Assembly: GCA_900545085.1 (NCBI GenBank)
Contig: UQXU01000024.1
Coordinates: 1 to 22,255, forward strand
Direction of reading: 5' to 3'
From: an uncultured Eubacteriales bacterium
Lineage (GTDB): Bacteria; Bacillota; Clostridia; Christensenellales; Christensenellaceae
DNA: 22,255 nucleotides
Shown: positions 14,467 through 21,861 of the stretch, in pieces
Position numbering within the stretch: position 1 is the stretch's first letter
Layout of the letters: each line of letters opens with the position of its first letter
The notes under the pieces: model-generated
The model's database searches: none
What the model saw: only the letters and a program-made list of their open reading frames with translations
Told to the model about the DNA's origin: nothing
Translations under genes and position numbers: made by a program

Positions 14467-15607
14467 AGATAGATTCCGCTGTTATGCCGCGTGTTCGTTC
14501 GGATTGGAGCGTGCCGTCTTAGACGAGCTGCGCAGAATGGGTGCGGAGAATATTGACGCACGCGATGCGAGAGTTTATTTTTCCGCAGACGCAGATATGC
14601 TCGCCAGGGCAAATCTGCGTCTCAGTTCTGCGGACAGAATTTATCTTGTGCTTAACGAATTTAAAGCGGCGACTTTTGACGAGTTGTTCGATGGAATAGA
14701 GAGTATGGATTGGGGAGAGATATTGCCTAAGAGCGCAAACTTTCCTGTTCTGGGAGATTCGGTGCGTTCAGCGCTGAAGAGTGTGCCGGACATTCAAGCT
14801 ATATCTAAAAAAGCAATAGTCCAAGCGATGAGACGCAAATACGGAATTTCGTTTTATCGTGAAGAGGGCGAGAGATACGCTGTATACGTGAGCATCTTGA
14901 AGGACGTTGTTACAGTTTCGCTGAATACGAGCGGAGACGGGCTGAACAGACGCGGATATAGAGTGCGGAATACCAAGGCGCCGCTGCGCGAGACGCTCGC
15001 CGCAGGAATGATACGGCTTACTCGATGGTATGACAGACCGTTTTACGACCCCATGTGCGGTTCGGGGACGATAGCGATAGAGGCTGCGATGAAGGCCATG
15101 GCTATAGCTCCCGGGCTGAGCAGAGATTTTGATGCAAAGCATTGGTCGGACGAAATGGCGGCGGCTTTCAGCAGAGAAAAAACCTCCGCGCTGAGCGAAA
15201 AGAAGAACAGCACAGACGTAGAAATATTTGCATCTGACATAGACGAAAAAACGCTGAACATAGCTAAATTTCATGCTAGGCGCGCAGGCGTGCTGAACGC
15301 TATACATTTCAGCACGGCGGATGTTCGCTCCTTCTCTCCGCAGACTGAAACAGGAACGATAGTTACAAATCCGCCGTATGCGATACGAATAGGCGAAGCG
15401 GATGAGGTACACGAGCTTTATGCGTCGCTGGGAGAAAGAATCGGGAAATTGAGCGGATTTAAAAAGTATTTTATTACTGCGGATGAGCATTTTGAACGCT
15501 ATTACGGAATACCTGCGGATAAAAAACGAAAACTTTACAACGGAAATATTAAATGCGGATTCTATCAGTACTTTAAAAATGAAAACGGAGTAAGCAAAAA
15601 AAGATAA
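14459..15607 (+). CDS. THUMP-domain class I RNA methyltransferase (RlmL/YpsC-like)
   Basis: About 382 residues. The opening RFRCYAACSFGLERAVLDEL and VYFSADADMLARANLRLSSADRIYLVL matches the ferredoxin-like/THUMP RNA-binding region of the RlmL N-terminal, YpsC-like family. The SAM-dependent domain has motif I DPMCGSGTIAIEAA (near residue 197), an acidic motif II region ASDIDEKTLNIAK, and the catalytic motif IV NPPYAIRIG (near 304), typical of N2-guanine methyltransferases acting on 23S rRNA or tRNA. ATG 14459 is chosen over ATG 14453 because GGAAG is better spaced and homologues start similarly. It overlaps the previous gene by eight bases. Target nucleotide cannot be read from sequence; large-subunit guanine N2 methylation is the family expectation. 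Confidence 0.88.
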   Translation: MNKDRFRCYAACSFGLERAVLDELRRMGAENIDARDARVYFSADADMLARANLRLSSADRIYLVLNEFKAATFDELFDGIESMDWGEILPKSANFPVLGDSVRSALKSVPDIQAISKKAIVQAMRRKYGISFYREEGERYAVYVSILKDVVTVSLNTSGDGLNRRGYRVRNTKAPLRETLAAGMIRLTRWYDRPFYDPMCGSGTIAIEAAMKAMAIAPGLSRDFDAKHWSDEMAAAFSREKTSALSEKKNSTDVEIFASDIDEKTLNIAKFHARRAGVLNAIHFSTADVRSFSPQTETGTIVTNPPYAIRIGEADEVHELYASLGERIGKLSGFKKYFITADEHFERYYGIPADKKRKLYNGNIKCGFYQYFKNENGVSKKR

Positions 15608-16480
15608 ATGAACAGAGCACAGCTGGCGGAGCAGTCTATAATAAAAAAATACAGAAAACAGATATGGTGCAGATTTGTGCGCGGAGTTTCGGAGTACAAA
15701 CTGATAGAGGAAGGCGACAGAGTGGCCGTGTGCATATCCGGAGGGAAAGACTCCATGCTGTTGGCTAAATGTCTTCAGGAATTGAAGAGGCACTGGCTTG
15801 TGAATTTTGAAGTGAAATTCTTTGCTTTGGACCCCGGCTACACTCCGGCAAATAGGCAGAGAATTTTGGACAATGCAGAGCTGCTCGGAATTCCACTGGA
15901 GATATATGATGCGCCGATATTCGGATATGTGACGACATTGCCTAAATCGCCGTGCTATATGTGCGCGCGTATGCGCCGTGGGTATCTGTACAGCCATGCG
16001 CGTGATTTAGGCTGCAATAAAATAGCGCTCGGGCATCATTTTGACGATGTAATCGAGACTATATTGATGAGCATGCTGTACGGCGCTCAGGTGCGTACGA
16101 TGATGCCGAAGCTGCACAGCACGAATTTCCGGGGTATGGAGCTGATACGTCCGCTCTATTATGTAAAGGAAGAAGATATAATTTCGTGGAAAAACCGCAA
16201 CGGACTGGAATTTCTGCAATGCGCGTGCAAGTTCACCGAGGACAATGCTATAGGCGTGGGCAAATCCAAGAGGCAGGAGATAAAACAGATGATATCAGAA
16301 CTGCGTAAAATAAATAAGGATATAGATATTAACATATTCCGCAGTATGTATAACGTAAATCTCGAGACAGTGATAAGCTACGTGCAGGGCGGGCGCGAGC
16401 ATATGTTTCACGAATGGTATGAGACTTACGAGGAGGACAGAGCAAACAGAAATACAAATTTAGCTCCCGAGGAAGGATGA
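15608..16480 (+). CDS. TtcA-like tRNA 2-thiolation ATP pyrophosphatase
   Basis: A 290-residue PP-loop enzyme that probably adenylates and thiolates a tRNA base; the best-known relative, TtcA, makes 2-thiocytidine. The PP-loop SGGKDS is at residues 44-49. The Fe-S-type cysteines are present as C116-x2-C119 (CYMC) and a later pair C205-x-C207 (QCACKF), and GHHFDDVIET is at 142-151. Length agrees with the family. The ATG follows the upstream stop with no gap, with only a weak ribosome site, so translation is probably coupled. Some family members act on other substrates, so substrate is left open. Cytosolic, presumably oxygen-sensitive through its cluster. Confidence 0.85.
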   Translation: MNRAQLAEQSIIKKYRKQIWCRFVRGVSEYKLIEEGDRVAVCISGGKDSMLLAKCLQELKRHWLVNFEVKFFALDPGYTPANRQRILDNAELLGIPLEIYDAPIFGYVTTLPKSPCYMCARMRRGYLYSHARDLGCNKIALGHHFDDVIETILMSMLYGAQVRTMMPKLHSTNFRGMELIRPLYYVKEEDIISWKNRNGLEFLQCACKFTEDNAIGVGKSKRQEIKQMISELRKINKDIDINIFRSMYNVNLETVISYVQGGREHMFHEWYETYEEDRANRNTNLAPEEG

Positions 16481-16484
16481 AAAT

Positions 16485-17045
16485 ATGGAATCGAAAAAGA
16501 AAGTATGTATTCTTATGGGCAGTCCGCATAAAGAGGGAAACACGGCGAAAGTGATCCGCGCTCTCAAGGAAAAGCTCGACGGCGCAGAGGTTACTGAATT
16601 TTTTCTGTATGATATGGATATAGCGTCGTGCACGGGCTGCAATGTATGTCAGAATGTAGTGGACGGCTTTGGATGTGTTCAAGAAAATGACGGCATGAAA
16701 ACTATATTTGACGAAGTTTTGCGCAGCGACATTATTGTTTTTGCATCGCCTATTTATTCGTGGTACTGCACTCCTCCGCTGAAAGCAGTTATGGACAGAT
16801 TGGTGCGTACTATGAACAAATATTATGGGAAAAAAATTCCGCGGACGGCTCTTTGGAGCGGAAAAAAGCTGGCCGCCGTCGTGAGCTGCGGCTATCCGAC
16901 AGAAAAAGCGGTGGATGCGTTCGACCTGGGGCTGAAGCATTATGCGAAGCATAGTGAGCTGGAATATGCAGGACTTTTTGGGGTGCGCCTTGCAGATGTG
17001 GACGCAGAGGAAATTAATAGATTTGCAGCGGAGCTGTTAAAATGA
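16485..17045 (+). CDS. Flavodoxin-fold NAD(P)H-dependent oxidoreductase
   Basis: A 186-residue FMN-binding protein of the flavodoxin/NADPH-dependent FMN reductase superfamily. The phosphate-binding loop GSPHKEGNTAKV is at the N-terminus, the FASPIYSWYCTPPLKAVMDR segment forms the second flavin contact, and VVSCGYPTE is in the third. A cysteine motif SCTGCNVC, followed by a further Cys in FGCVQENDGM, resembles the CxxC groups of iron-sulfur flavoprotein relatives and could hold a redox disulfide or cluster. AGGAAGG precedes the ATG four bases after the TtcA-like stop. It is the last gene of the hslO run. It may supply electrons to a neighbour such as the TtcA-like enzyme; this is inferred from position only. 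Confidence 0.83.
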   Translation: MESKKKVCILMGSPHKEGNTAKVIRALKEKLDGAEVTEFFLYDMDIASCTGCNVCQNVVDGFGCVQENDGMKTIFDEVLRSDIIVFASPIYSWYCTPPLKAVMDRLVRTMNKYYGKKIPRTALWSGKKLAAVVSCGYPTEKAVDAFDLGLKHYAKHSELEYAGLFGVRLADVDAEEINRFAAELLK

Positions 17046-17052
17046 TTTTATA

Positions 17053-17080
17053 AAAAATCGTTCATAAAAAAGAACGCTTT
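17053..17080 (+). terminator. Probable terminator of the hslO operon
   Basis: CGTTC (17059-17063) pairs with GAACG (17072-17076) in an A-rich upstream and CTTTT downstream setting. The stem is short. Confidence 0.5.
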
Positions 17081-17119
17081 TGTACAATCAAATTTCATGA
17101 AAAATACTTAAAAACAGCG

Positions 17120-17148
17120 TTGACTTTTTTTAAGTATTGAGCTATCCT
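17120..17148 (+). promoter_or_regulatory. Promoter of the first mgtE
   Basis: TTGACT (17120-17125), a 17-bp spacer and TATCCT (17143-17148); start of transcription near 17155, giving a leader of about 150 nt. Confidence 0.65.
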
Positions 17149-17189
17149 AAACATAGTTAATAATAATTTTCACGAAAGGAGCAACGGAT

Positions 17190-17258
17190 ATGGATCGAAG
17201 TATCAGCGAAGGCAGTCTATGGCATGTCCGTTGCGGCGGACGTTCGGTTAAGCTATAG
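17190..17258 (+). CDS. Leader peptide upstream of the first mgtE (candidate)
   Basis: A 22-codon reading frame starting MDRSISEGSLW, preceded by AAAGGAG at a normal distance, and ending at TAG 17256-17258, 49 bp before mgtE. Codons 6-9 read Ser-Glu-Gly-Ser, as in the leader frame of the second mgtE, where the first Ser uses a different codon family (AGC here, TCC there). A GC-rich hairpin GTCCG/CGGAC (17226-17241) lies inside codons 13-18 and a second, TTCGG/CCGAA (17243-17263), spans the stop. The role is probably regulatory: ribosome progress through the frame would decide how the leader folds. No peptide of this kind is known to me. Confidence 0.5.
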   Translation: MDRSISEGSLWHVRCGGRSVKL

Positions 17259-17266
17259 CCGAAGTG

Positions 17267-17300
17267 TTTTTAGGTTGCCTCCGAAATCCTAAAAGGAGGT
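17267..17300 (+). promoter_or_regulatory. Alternative hairpins controlling the mgtE ribosome site (candidate)
   Basis: TTTTTAGG (17267-17274) can pair with CCTAAAA (17288-17294), leaving GGAGG (17295-17299) single stranded. Alternatively GCCTCC (17277-17282), which sits in the loop of that hairpin, can pair with GGAGGT (17295-17300) and hide the ribosome site. The two folds look mutually exclusive. Confidence 0.5.
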
Positions 17301-17307
17301 AAGACCC

Positions 17308-18642
17308 GTGAAAAAAATTATACTCGAACTTATTCAGAACAAAGATTATTATTCACTGTTGGACGTTTTGGAGGAGCTGTATCCCGCAGATATAGCAGCT
17401 TTGATGAATGAGCTGCCTGATGCGGAGCGCACGCTTCTTTTTCGCGTGCTTAAAAAAGATACGGCAGCCAAGGTTTTCTCTGAGCTGGACAGCGATCTCC
17501 AAGAGTCGCTGGTTATGTCTGCGGCAGACAAAGAGCTGTCCGACGTATTGGCGAGGCTTTCATCTGACGATGCGGCCGATCTTATAGAAGAAATGCCGGC
17601 TAACGTGGTGCGCCGCATATTGGCGAACACAAAAAAAGAGCAGCGAGAGACGATAAATGAACTGCTGAAGTATCCGGAAGGAAGCGCGGGCAGCGTCATG
17701 TCTGTAGAATTGATAAAACTAAAGGCGGATATGACGGTGAGGCAGGCGTTTTCCTATATAAGAAACTCTGACTGTAAGAACGATAATGTATACACATGCT
17801 ATATAACAGATGCCGAGGCGAAGCTCATCGGAGGCGCGACTGTACGTGATATGCTTTTTGCTGATCCGTATGAGACAATGAGCGATATAATGAGGATAAG
17901 CATAGCATATGTAAAAACGAGCGACGATAGAGAAGAGGCTGCATCGTTGATGCAGAAATACAATCTGGCCGCACTTCCCGTAATAGACGCGGAGGGAAGA
18001 CTGGTCGGGGTTATAACTTTTGACGATGCGCTGGACGTCATAAGTGAAGAAGCGACGGAAGATATGCACAAGATGGCCGCCATAACTCCTACAGAACAGC
18101 CGTATCTCAAGACGGGCGTACTGGAGTTTTTTAAAAGCCGCGCGCCCTGGCTGCTTCTTCTTATGGTTTCTGCCACATTAACGAGCGGAATACTCTCCAA
18201 ATTTGAAGACGCTCTTGCGGCTCAGACTGCGTTGGTATGTTATATTCCCATGCTGATGGATACGGGCGGCAACGCCGGCTCTCAGTCGTCAGTATCTGTG
18301 ATTCGTGCGCTCTCTCTGGGAGAAATATCCCTGCGCGACTTGCCCGCGGTCATATGGAAAGAAGGGCGAGTGGCGTTCATGTGCGGCGTTTTGCTCGCAG
18401 TTTGTAATTTTGCCAAAGTGATGATATTCGACGGAGTGTCGGCGTCTTTGGCAGCGGTGGTATGCATTACCTTGCTGGCGACGGTTATGCTTGCTAAGCT
18501 GGTAGGTTCAGCCCTTCCTCTCGCGGCGCGTGCGGTAGGACTTGATCCCGCGGTGATGGCGAGCCCGCTTATAACGACTATAGTAGACGCGTTGTCTTTG
18601 GTGGTTTACTTTTTCGTGGCGAGCATGCTTTTGTCGCTTTGA
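17308..18642 (+). CDS. mgtE: Magnesium transporter MgtE (first copy)
   Basis: A 444-residue MgtE-family Mg2+ channel. The order is complete: an N-terminal superhelical domain (about 1-125; ELYPADIAALMNELP, DDAADLIEEMPANVV), two CBS domains (about 130-250; LPVIDAEGRLVGVITFDDALDVISEEATEDM), the plug/linker, then five membrane helices including the pore segment GGNAGSQSSVSVIRALSLGE and GLDPAVMASPLITTIVDALSL near the end, with the conserved Asp of the last helix. In the family, Mg2+ bound between the N and CBS domains closes the channel. Start is GTG with GGAGG seven bases before it, in a leader that appears regulated. A paralogue of the same length lies 1.5 kb away in opposite orientation. Confidence 0.95.
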   Translation: MKKIILELIQNKDYYSLLDVLEELYPADIAALMNELPDAERTLLFRVLKKDTAAKVFSELDSDLQESLVMSAADKELSDVLARLSSDDAADLIEEMPANVVRRILANTKKEQRETINELLKYPEGSAGSVMSVELIKLKADMTVRQAFSYIRNSDCKNDNVYTCYITDAEAKLIGGATVRDMLFADPYETMSDIMRISIAYVKTSDDREEAASLMQKYNLAALPVIDAEGRLVGVITFDDALDVISEEATEDMHKMAAITPTEQPYLKTGVLEFFKSRAPWLLLLMVSATLTSGILSKFEDALAAQTALVCYIPMLMDTGGNAGSQSSVSVIRALSLGEISLRDLPAVIWKEGRVAFMCGVLLAVCNFAKVMIFDGVSASLAAVVCITLLATVMLAKLVGSALPLAARAVGLDPAVMASPLITTIVDALSLVVYFFVASMLLSL

Positions 18643-18664
18643 GTGAATAACTGCAATTGAATAT

Positions 18665-18708
18665 AAAAACGCTCGTTATAATTATGATTATTATAACAAG
18701 CGTTTTTT
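18665..18708. terminator. Bidirectional terminator between mgtE and the ClC gene
   Basis: AAAACGCTcGTTATAAT (18666-18682) pairs with ATTATAACaAGCGTTTT (18689-18705) with one mismatch. T runs follow on both strands, serving the convergent genes. Confidence 0.9.
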
Positions 18709-18729
18709 GATTTGATATAAAGCTTTTTA

Positions 18730-20031
18730 TCAAAGGTTGAATATGCGTTTCTTGCGAGGTTTTTTCACGAAACCTGTTGCGCTGTATTTGGAATACAGTA
18801 TGCTCTGTTCGCTGTATAGTCCGGAATACCCTGACAGCATGTAGCTTACTGCGCAGACTATACTGTAAAATAATATCCCTTGACTGCCGAAAAGCTCAAT
18901 GCCGAGCACTATAGATGCAAGAGGACAATTTGTTACTCCGCAAAATACACCCAAAAGACCGAGAGCGGCGGCAAAGCTGGGATCCATGCCGAGAAGCAGA
19001 CCGACTGAGCAGCCCAAAGTGGCGCCCGCGAAGAAAGAAGGTACGATTTCGCCGCCTTTGAAACCGGATGCAAGCGTGACAGCGGTGAAAAGTATTTTTA
19101 GAAGAAAGTCGTAAAATTCGGTCTCTCCTCTCATTGCAGATGCGACTATGGACATTCCCGCGCCGTTGTATTTTGTAGAACCGACGAGCAGCGTGAGGAT
19201 TATAATTATAACACCGCCTACGAATGCACGAAGGCAGGTATTTTTAATATATTTTTTGAAAAATTTAGTCATAATTCGCATTATTAGCAGGAATAAAATG
19301 CTGACTAAAGCGCACATAGCTCCCAGAGCGACGGTCTGCAATATGGGAACGAGGTTTATTGATGCGAAGTTGACTGAATATACTGAAGCTTTGAATCCAA
19401 AAAAGTTGGATATAAGATATCCTATAAGTGAAGATATCGTGCAGGGAACCAAAGCTGCATAATACATAGCGCCTATTGTGGCGAGTTCAAGCGAGAATAT
19501 AACAGCCGTCACAGGGGTGCCAAACAGAGCGCAAAAGGTCGCCGCCATGCCGCACATTATTATGATGTGCCTGTCGCTTGAAGATATGTGCAGCTTTTTC
19601 TGGAAAGGGGATAAAAAAGTGTCTGAAAGCGAGCCGCCGAGCTGCAGCGCTGCGCCTTCGCGTCCGGCTGAACCGCCGCAAAGATGTGTCAGCAGGGTAG
19701 CGATGACTATCAGCGGAGCGGTCGCTTTGGGAATTTTATCGTCTGTGTGTATCGCGTGGATTACGGTGTTTGTGCTGATGTCTTTATCTTTGCCGAAATA
19801 GTGATATAAGAGTGCAATAACTACACCGGCTATAGGCAAAAAATAAACAAGCCAGGGATGAGCCAAGCGCGAGTTTTCAGCTATGCTGTACAGGTAGTGA
19901 AAAAGTGTACCTATACCGCCGGCGATTATACCAACCGGTATAGAAAGGACAGTCCATTTAACAAAATGAAAAAATGGGATGTTTGATAAGCGTTGAAGTA
20001 TTTCTTTATGCGAAAATTTAGGGTACCGCAA
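18730..20031 (-). CDS. ClC-family chloride channel or H+/Cl- exchanger
   Basis: About 433 residues, polytopic. The ion-pathway motif GGSAGREGAALQLGG includes the gating glutamate of ClC exchangers, and the partner segment GGEIVPSFFAGATLG is present. Also typical are FGTPVTAVIFSLELATIGAM and, near the end, GVTNCPLASIVLGIELFG. The frame could run up to TTG 20112, but TTG 20031 is preceded by AAAGGAAGGG at ideal spacing, so the shorter form (starting RYPKFSHKEIL) is chosen. There is no CBS domain. It lies 158 bp after the second mgtE in the same direction with no clear terminator between, so cotranscription is possible. Which anion is moved is not certain; no fluoride-riboswitch sequence precedes it. 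Confidence 0.88.
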   Translation of the reverse strand: MRYPKFSHKEILQRLSNIPFFHFVKWTVLSIPVGIIAGGIGTLFHYLYSIAENSRLAHPWLVYFLPIAGVVIALLYHYFGKDKDISTNTVIHAIHTDDKIPKATAPLIVIATLLTHLCGGSAGREGAALQLGGSLSDTFLSPFQKKLHISSSDRHIIIMCGMAATFCALFGTPVTAVIFSLELATIGAMYYAALVPCTISSLIGYLISNFFGFKASVYSVNFASINLVPILQTVALGAMCALVSILFLLIMRIMTKFFKKYIKNTCLRAFVGGVIIIILTLLVGSTKYNGAGMSIVASAMRGETEFYDFLLKILFTAVTLASGFKGGEIVPSFFAGATLGCSVGLLLGMDPSFAAALGLLGVFCGVTNCPLASIVLGIELFGSQGILFYSIVCAVSYMLSGYSGLYSEQSILYSKYSATGFVKKPRKKRIFNL

Positions 20032-20189
20032 AATAAGCCCTTCCTTTCGAATTATTACGGCGAGGACAGTGAGGGTTAGACATATCTCCGCCGGAAATAC
20101 AAAAACAGTCAAACTGATGAAATCTAAATTAAAAAATAATAAACTGTAAAGTGCTGCGAGCGTATCTCGCCGAGTTAGTTATAAAATAG

Positions 20190-21524
20190 TTATAAATTTA
20201 AAATTACTTTAGCCACCTGGAAGTAGACCAACATAGAGAGCGCGTCTACGCAGGTAGTGATTACAGGGCTTGCCATAACGGCGGGGTCGAGGCCGACCGT
20301 TTTTACCAGCAGGGGCAAGACGCAGCCTACGAATTTAGCTACGATTACGGTAAATACAAGAGTAATACAAACTACAGCTGCTATCATCGGAGTTACAGGG
20401 TCGATGAGCAGCATTTTTCCGAAATTTACGATTGCCAGAGACAGACCGCATACGACAGAGACGCGCATTTCCTTCCAGATGACTTTTAAAATATCGCGCA
20501 GAGCCAGCTCGCCCAGCGAGAGGCTGCGGATTACGGATACAGACGACTGCGAGCCGGCGTTTCCGCCTGTGCCTGATATCATGGGAATAAAAGATATCAA
20601 GGCGGACTGAGCGGCGAGTGCGTCTTCGAATGAGTTTAATATGCGGCTGGTCAAAGTTGCAGATATCATCAAGAGCATTAGCCATGGTATCCGCTTTGTG
20701 TAAGTTTCAAAAACGCCTGTTTTGAGATATGGCTTGTCGGTAGGCGTGATACCTGCCATGATTTCGATATCCTCGGTAGCTTCCTCTTCCATGACGTCCA
20801 TAGCGTCGTCGAAAGTGACGATTCCGACAAGTCTGCCTTCTCGATCTACTACAGGAAGTGCGAGGAAATTATAACGATTAAATTGCAGCACAGCCTCTTC
20901 TTTGTCATCCAAGGTGGATAGAGAGACTATGTTAGTCTGCATGAGATCTGCTATTATATCGTCGCTCTCGGCGAGCAGAAGAGTCCTTACGGAGACTACG
21001 CCTATCAGCTGCGCGTGAGCGTCTTTGACATAGCAGGTGTATACAGTCTCTTTGTCAATCCCTGTTCTTTTTATACGAAGAAAAGCGTCTTCCACAGTCA
21101 TAGTGGCCTTCAGGCTTACGTATTCTATCGTCATGATAGAGCCGACGCTGTCCTTCGGGTATTTGAGCATGTCGTTTATGTGATTGCGGGTTTCGGGATT
21201 TGTATTGCTGAGAATCTTTCGGACTACGTTAGCCGGCATCTCTTCTACCAAATCTACTGCATCGTCCAAATACAGCTCATCTAAGACTTCGGAAAGCTCG
21301 CTGTCAGACAAGTCGTTTATGAGTTGCTCCTGCGTATCAGGTTCCAACTCGACAAAGGCTTCCGCAGCCTGATCTTTTCCGAGCAGGCGGAATATAAGTG
21401 CTCTCTCGCGAGATTCCAGAGATTCGAGAAGAGAAGCAATGTCGGCCGCGTACATTTCGACCAGCATATCGCGCAATTCGCTGTAGTGTTTATCCCTCAG
21501 CAGAGTTAGTACTGTATCTTTCAC
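20190..21524 (-). CDS. mgtE: Magnesium transporter MgtE (second copy)
   Basis: A 444-residue MgtE, the same length as the first copy and alignable without gaps over most of it, but clearly diverged. It has the N domain (MYAADIASLLESLESRERALIFRLLGKD), paired CBS domains (LPVVDREGRLVGIVTFDDAMDVMEEEATEDIEIM), the pore segment GGNAGSQSSVSVIRSLSLGE and the GLDPAVMASPVITTCVDALSML end. Start is GTG with AGGAGAT upstream; an ATG four bases before is out of frame. Its leader shares sequence blocks with that of the first copy. Transcribed towards the ClC gene. Small hairpin GCGAG/CTCGC lies after the stop (20156-20170) but lacks a T run. Two MgtE copies may cover different Mg2+ ranges or another divalent cation. 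Confidence 0.95.
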   Translation of the reverse strand: MKDTVLTLLRDKHYSELRDMLVEMYAADIASLLESLESRERALIFRLLGKDQAAEAFVELEPDTQEQLINDLSDSELSEVLDELYLDDAVDLVEEMPANVVRKILSNTNPETRNHINDMLKYPKDSVGSIMTIEYVSLKATMTVEDAFLRIKRTGIDKETVYTCYVKDAHAQLIGVVSVRTLLLAESDDIIADLMQTNIVSLSTLDDKEEAVLQFNRYNFLALPVVDREGRLVGIVTFDDAMDVMEEEATEDIEIMAGITPTDKPYLKTGVFETYTKRIPWLMLLMISATLTSRILNSFEDALAAQSALISFIPMISGTGGNAGSQSSVSVIRSLSLGELALRDILKVIWKEMRVSVVCGLSLAIVNFGKMLLIDPVTPMIAAVVCITLVFTVIVAKFVGCVLPLLVKTVGLDPAVMASPVITTCVDALSMLVYFQVAKVILNL

Positions 21525-21530
21525 ATTTTA

Positions 21531-21555
21531 ATCTCCTAATTTCTGTTTGGGAGAC
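21531..21555 (-). promoter_or_regulatory. Ribosome-site pairing in the leader of the second mgtE (candidate)
   Basis: On the minus strand GTCTCC (21555-21550) can pair over 6 bp (one G-U) with GGAGAT (21536-21531), which contains the ribosome site, around a 13-nt loop. The first mgtE has an equivalent CU-rich partner with a 12-nt loop. Confidence 0.45.
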
Positions 21556-21619
21556 GGAGTTATAAGAAGGATAGATAAACTGCTTGTGTTTGAATGTAAA
21601 AATCTCACTTTCCGGCGGG

Positions 21620-21646
21620 TCAGCCGGCGCTGCCTTCGGAATACAT
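21620..21646 (-). CDS. Leader peptide upstream of the second mgtE (candidate)
   Basis: An 8-codon frame, MYSEGSAG and stop, preceded by GGAG and GGTGG. It shares Ser-Glu-Gly-Ser and flanking blocks (GGAGCA, GGATATG, CGAAGGCAG) with the leader frame of the first mgtE. A GC hairpin CCGGC/GCCGG (21627-21612) starts one base after the second Ser codon and has the stop codon in its loop. The frame is too short to be believed alone; its support is the match to the other leader. Confidence 0.42.
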   Translation of the reverse strand: MYSEGSAG

Positions 21647-21666
21647 ATCCACCGTGCTCCATACGA

Positions 21667-21700
21667 GTTTTTCAATATGGCTTTATCAGGGTTGAAAAAC
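21667..21700 (-). promoter_or_regulatory. 5' hairpin in the leader of the second mgtE
   Basis: GTTTTTCAA (21700-21692 on the minus strand) pairs perfectly over 9 bp with TTGAAAAAC (21675-21667) in the leader RNA, shortly after the start of transcription. The first mgtE leader has no equivalent. Confidence 0.55.
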
Positions 21701-21731
21701 CGTTTAGCAAAATAAAAAATTATCTTATATA

Positions 21732-21760
21732 ATCATAGGACTTTGTTCAAAATTTGTCAA
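21732..21760 (-). promoter_or_regulatory. Promoter of the second mgtE
   Basis: On the minus strand TTGACA (21760-21755), a 17-bp spacer and TATGAT (21737-21732); start near 21725 gives a leader of about 200 nt. The 337-bp gap 21525-21861 holds this promoter, the leader elements and the terminator of the next gene. Confidence 0.82.
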
Positions 21761-21827
21761 GTGCAAAAGTGCCTTAATATTAATATGAAAGTTATATTTG
21801 GGTTAACATTATGTTAAAGAAATTGAT

Positions 21828-21859
21828 AAAAAAAGTCGAACTGTATGAGAACAGTTCGA
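21828..21859 (-). terminator. Terminator after the GIY-YIG gene
   Basis: TCGAACTG (21859-21852) pairs with CAGTTCGA (21843-21836) around an 8-nt loop, followed by A-C and seven T residues on the minus strand, right after the stop codon. Confidence 0.9.
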
Positions 21860-21861
21860 GT

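Noticed and set aside
14768-15997. A 409-codon minus-strand frame opposite the methyltransferase and TtcA-like genes
   Set aside because: Both plus-strand genes carry intact catalytic motifs over this span; the minus frame has no recognisable family pattern and crosses the junction of two real genes.
17155-17307. M-box (ykoK) magnesium riboswitch in front of the first mgtE
   Set aside because: The conserved M-box blocks are missing and the leader is too short. The short frame and alternative hairpins explain it better.
20032-20112. Extended N-terminus of the ClC protein from TTG 20112
   Set aside because: There is no ribosome site before it, while an excellent one precedes TTG 20031; the extension includes that ribosome site as coding sequence.
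20032-20189. Fluoride riboswitch in front of the ClC gene
   Set aside because: The conserved fluoride-sensor core is not present; only a 5-bp CGGCG/CGCCG pairing was seen in the upstream stretch.
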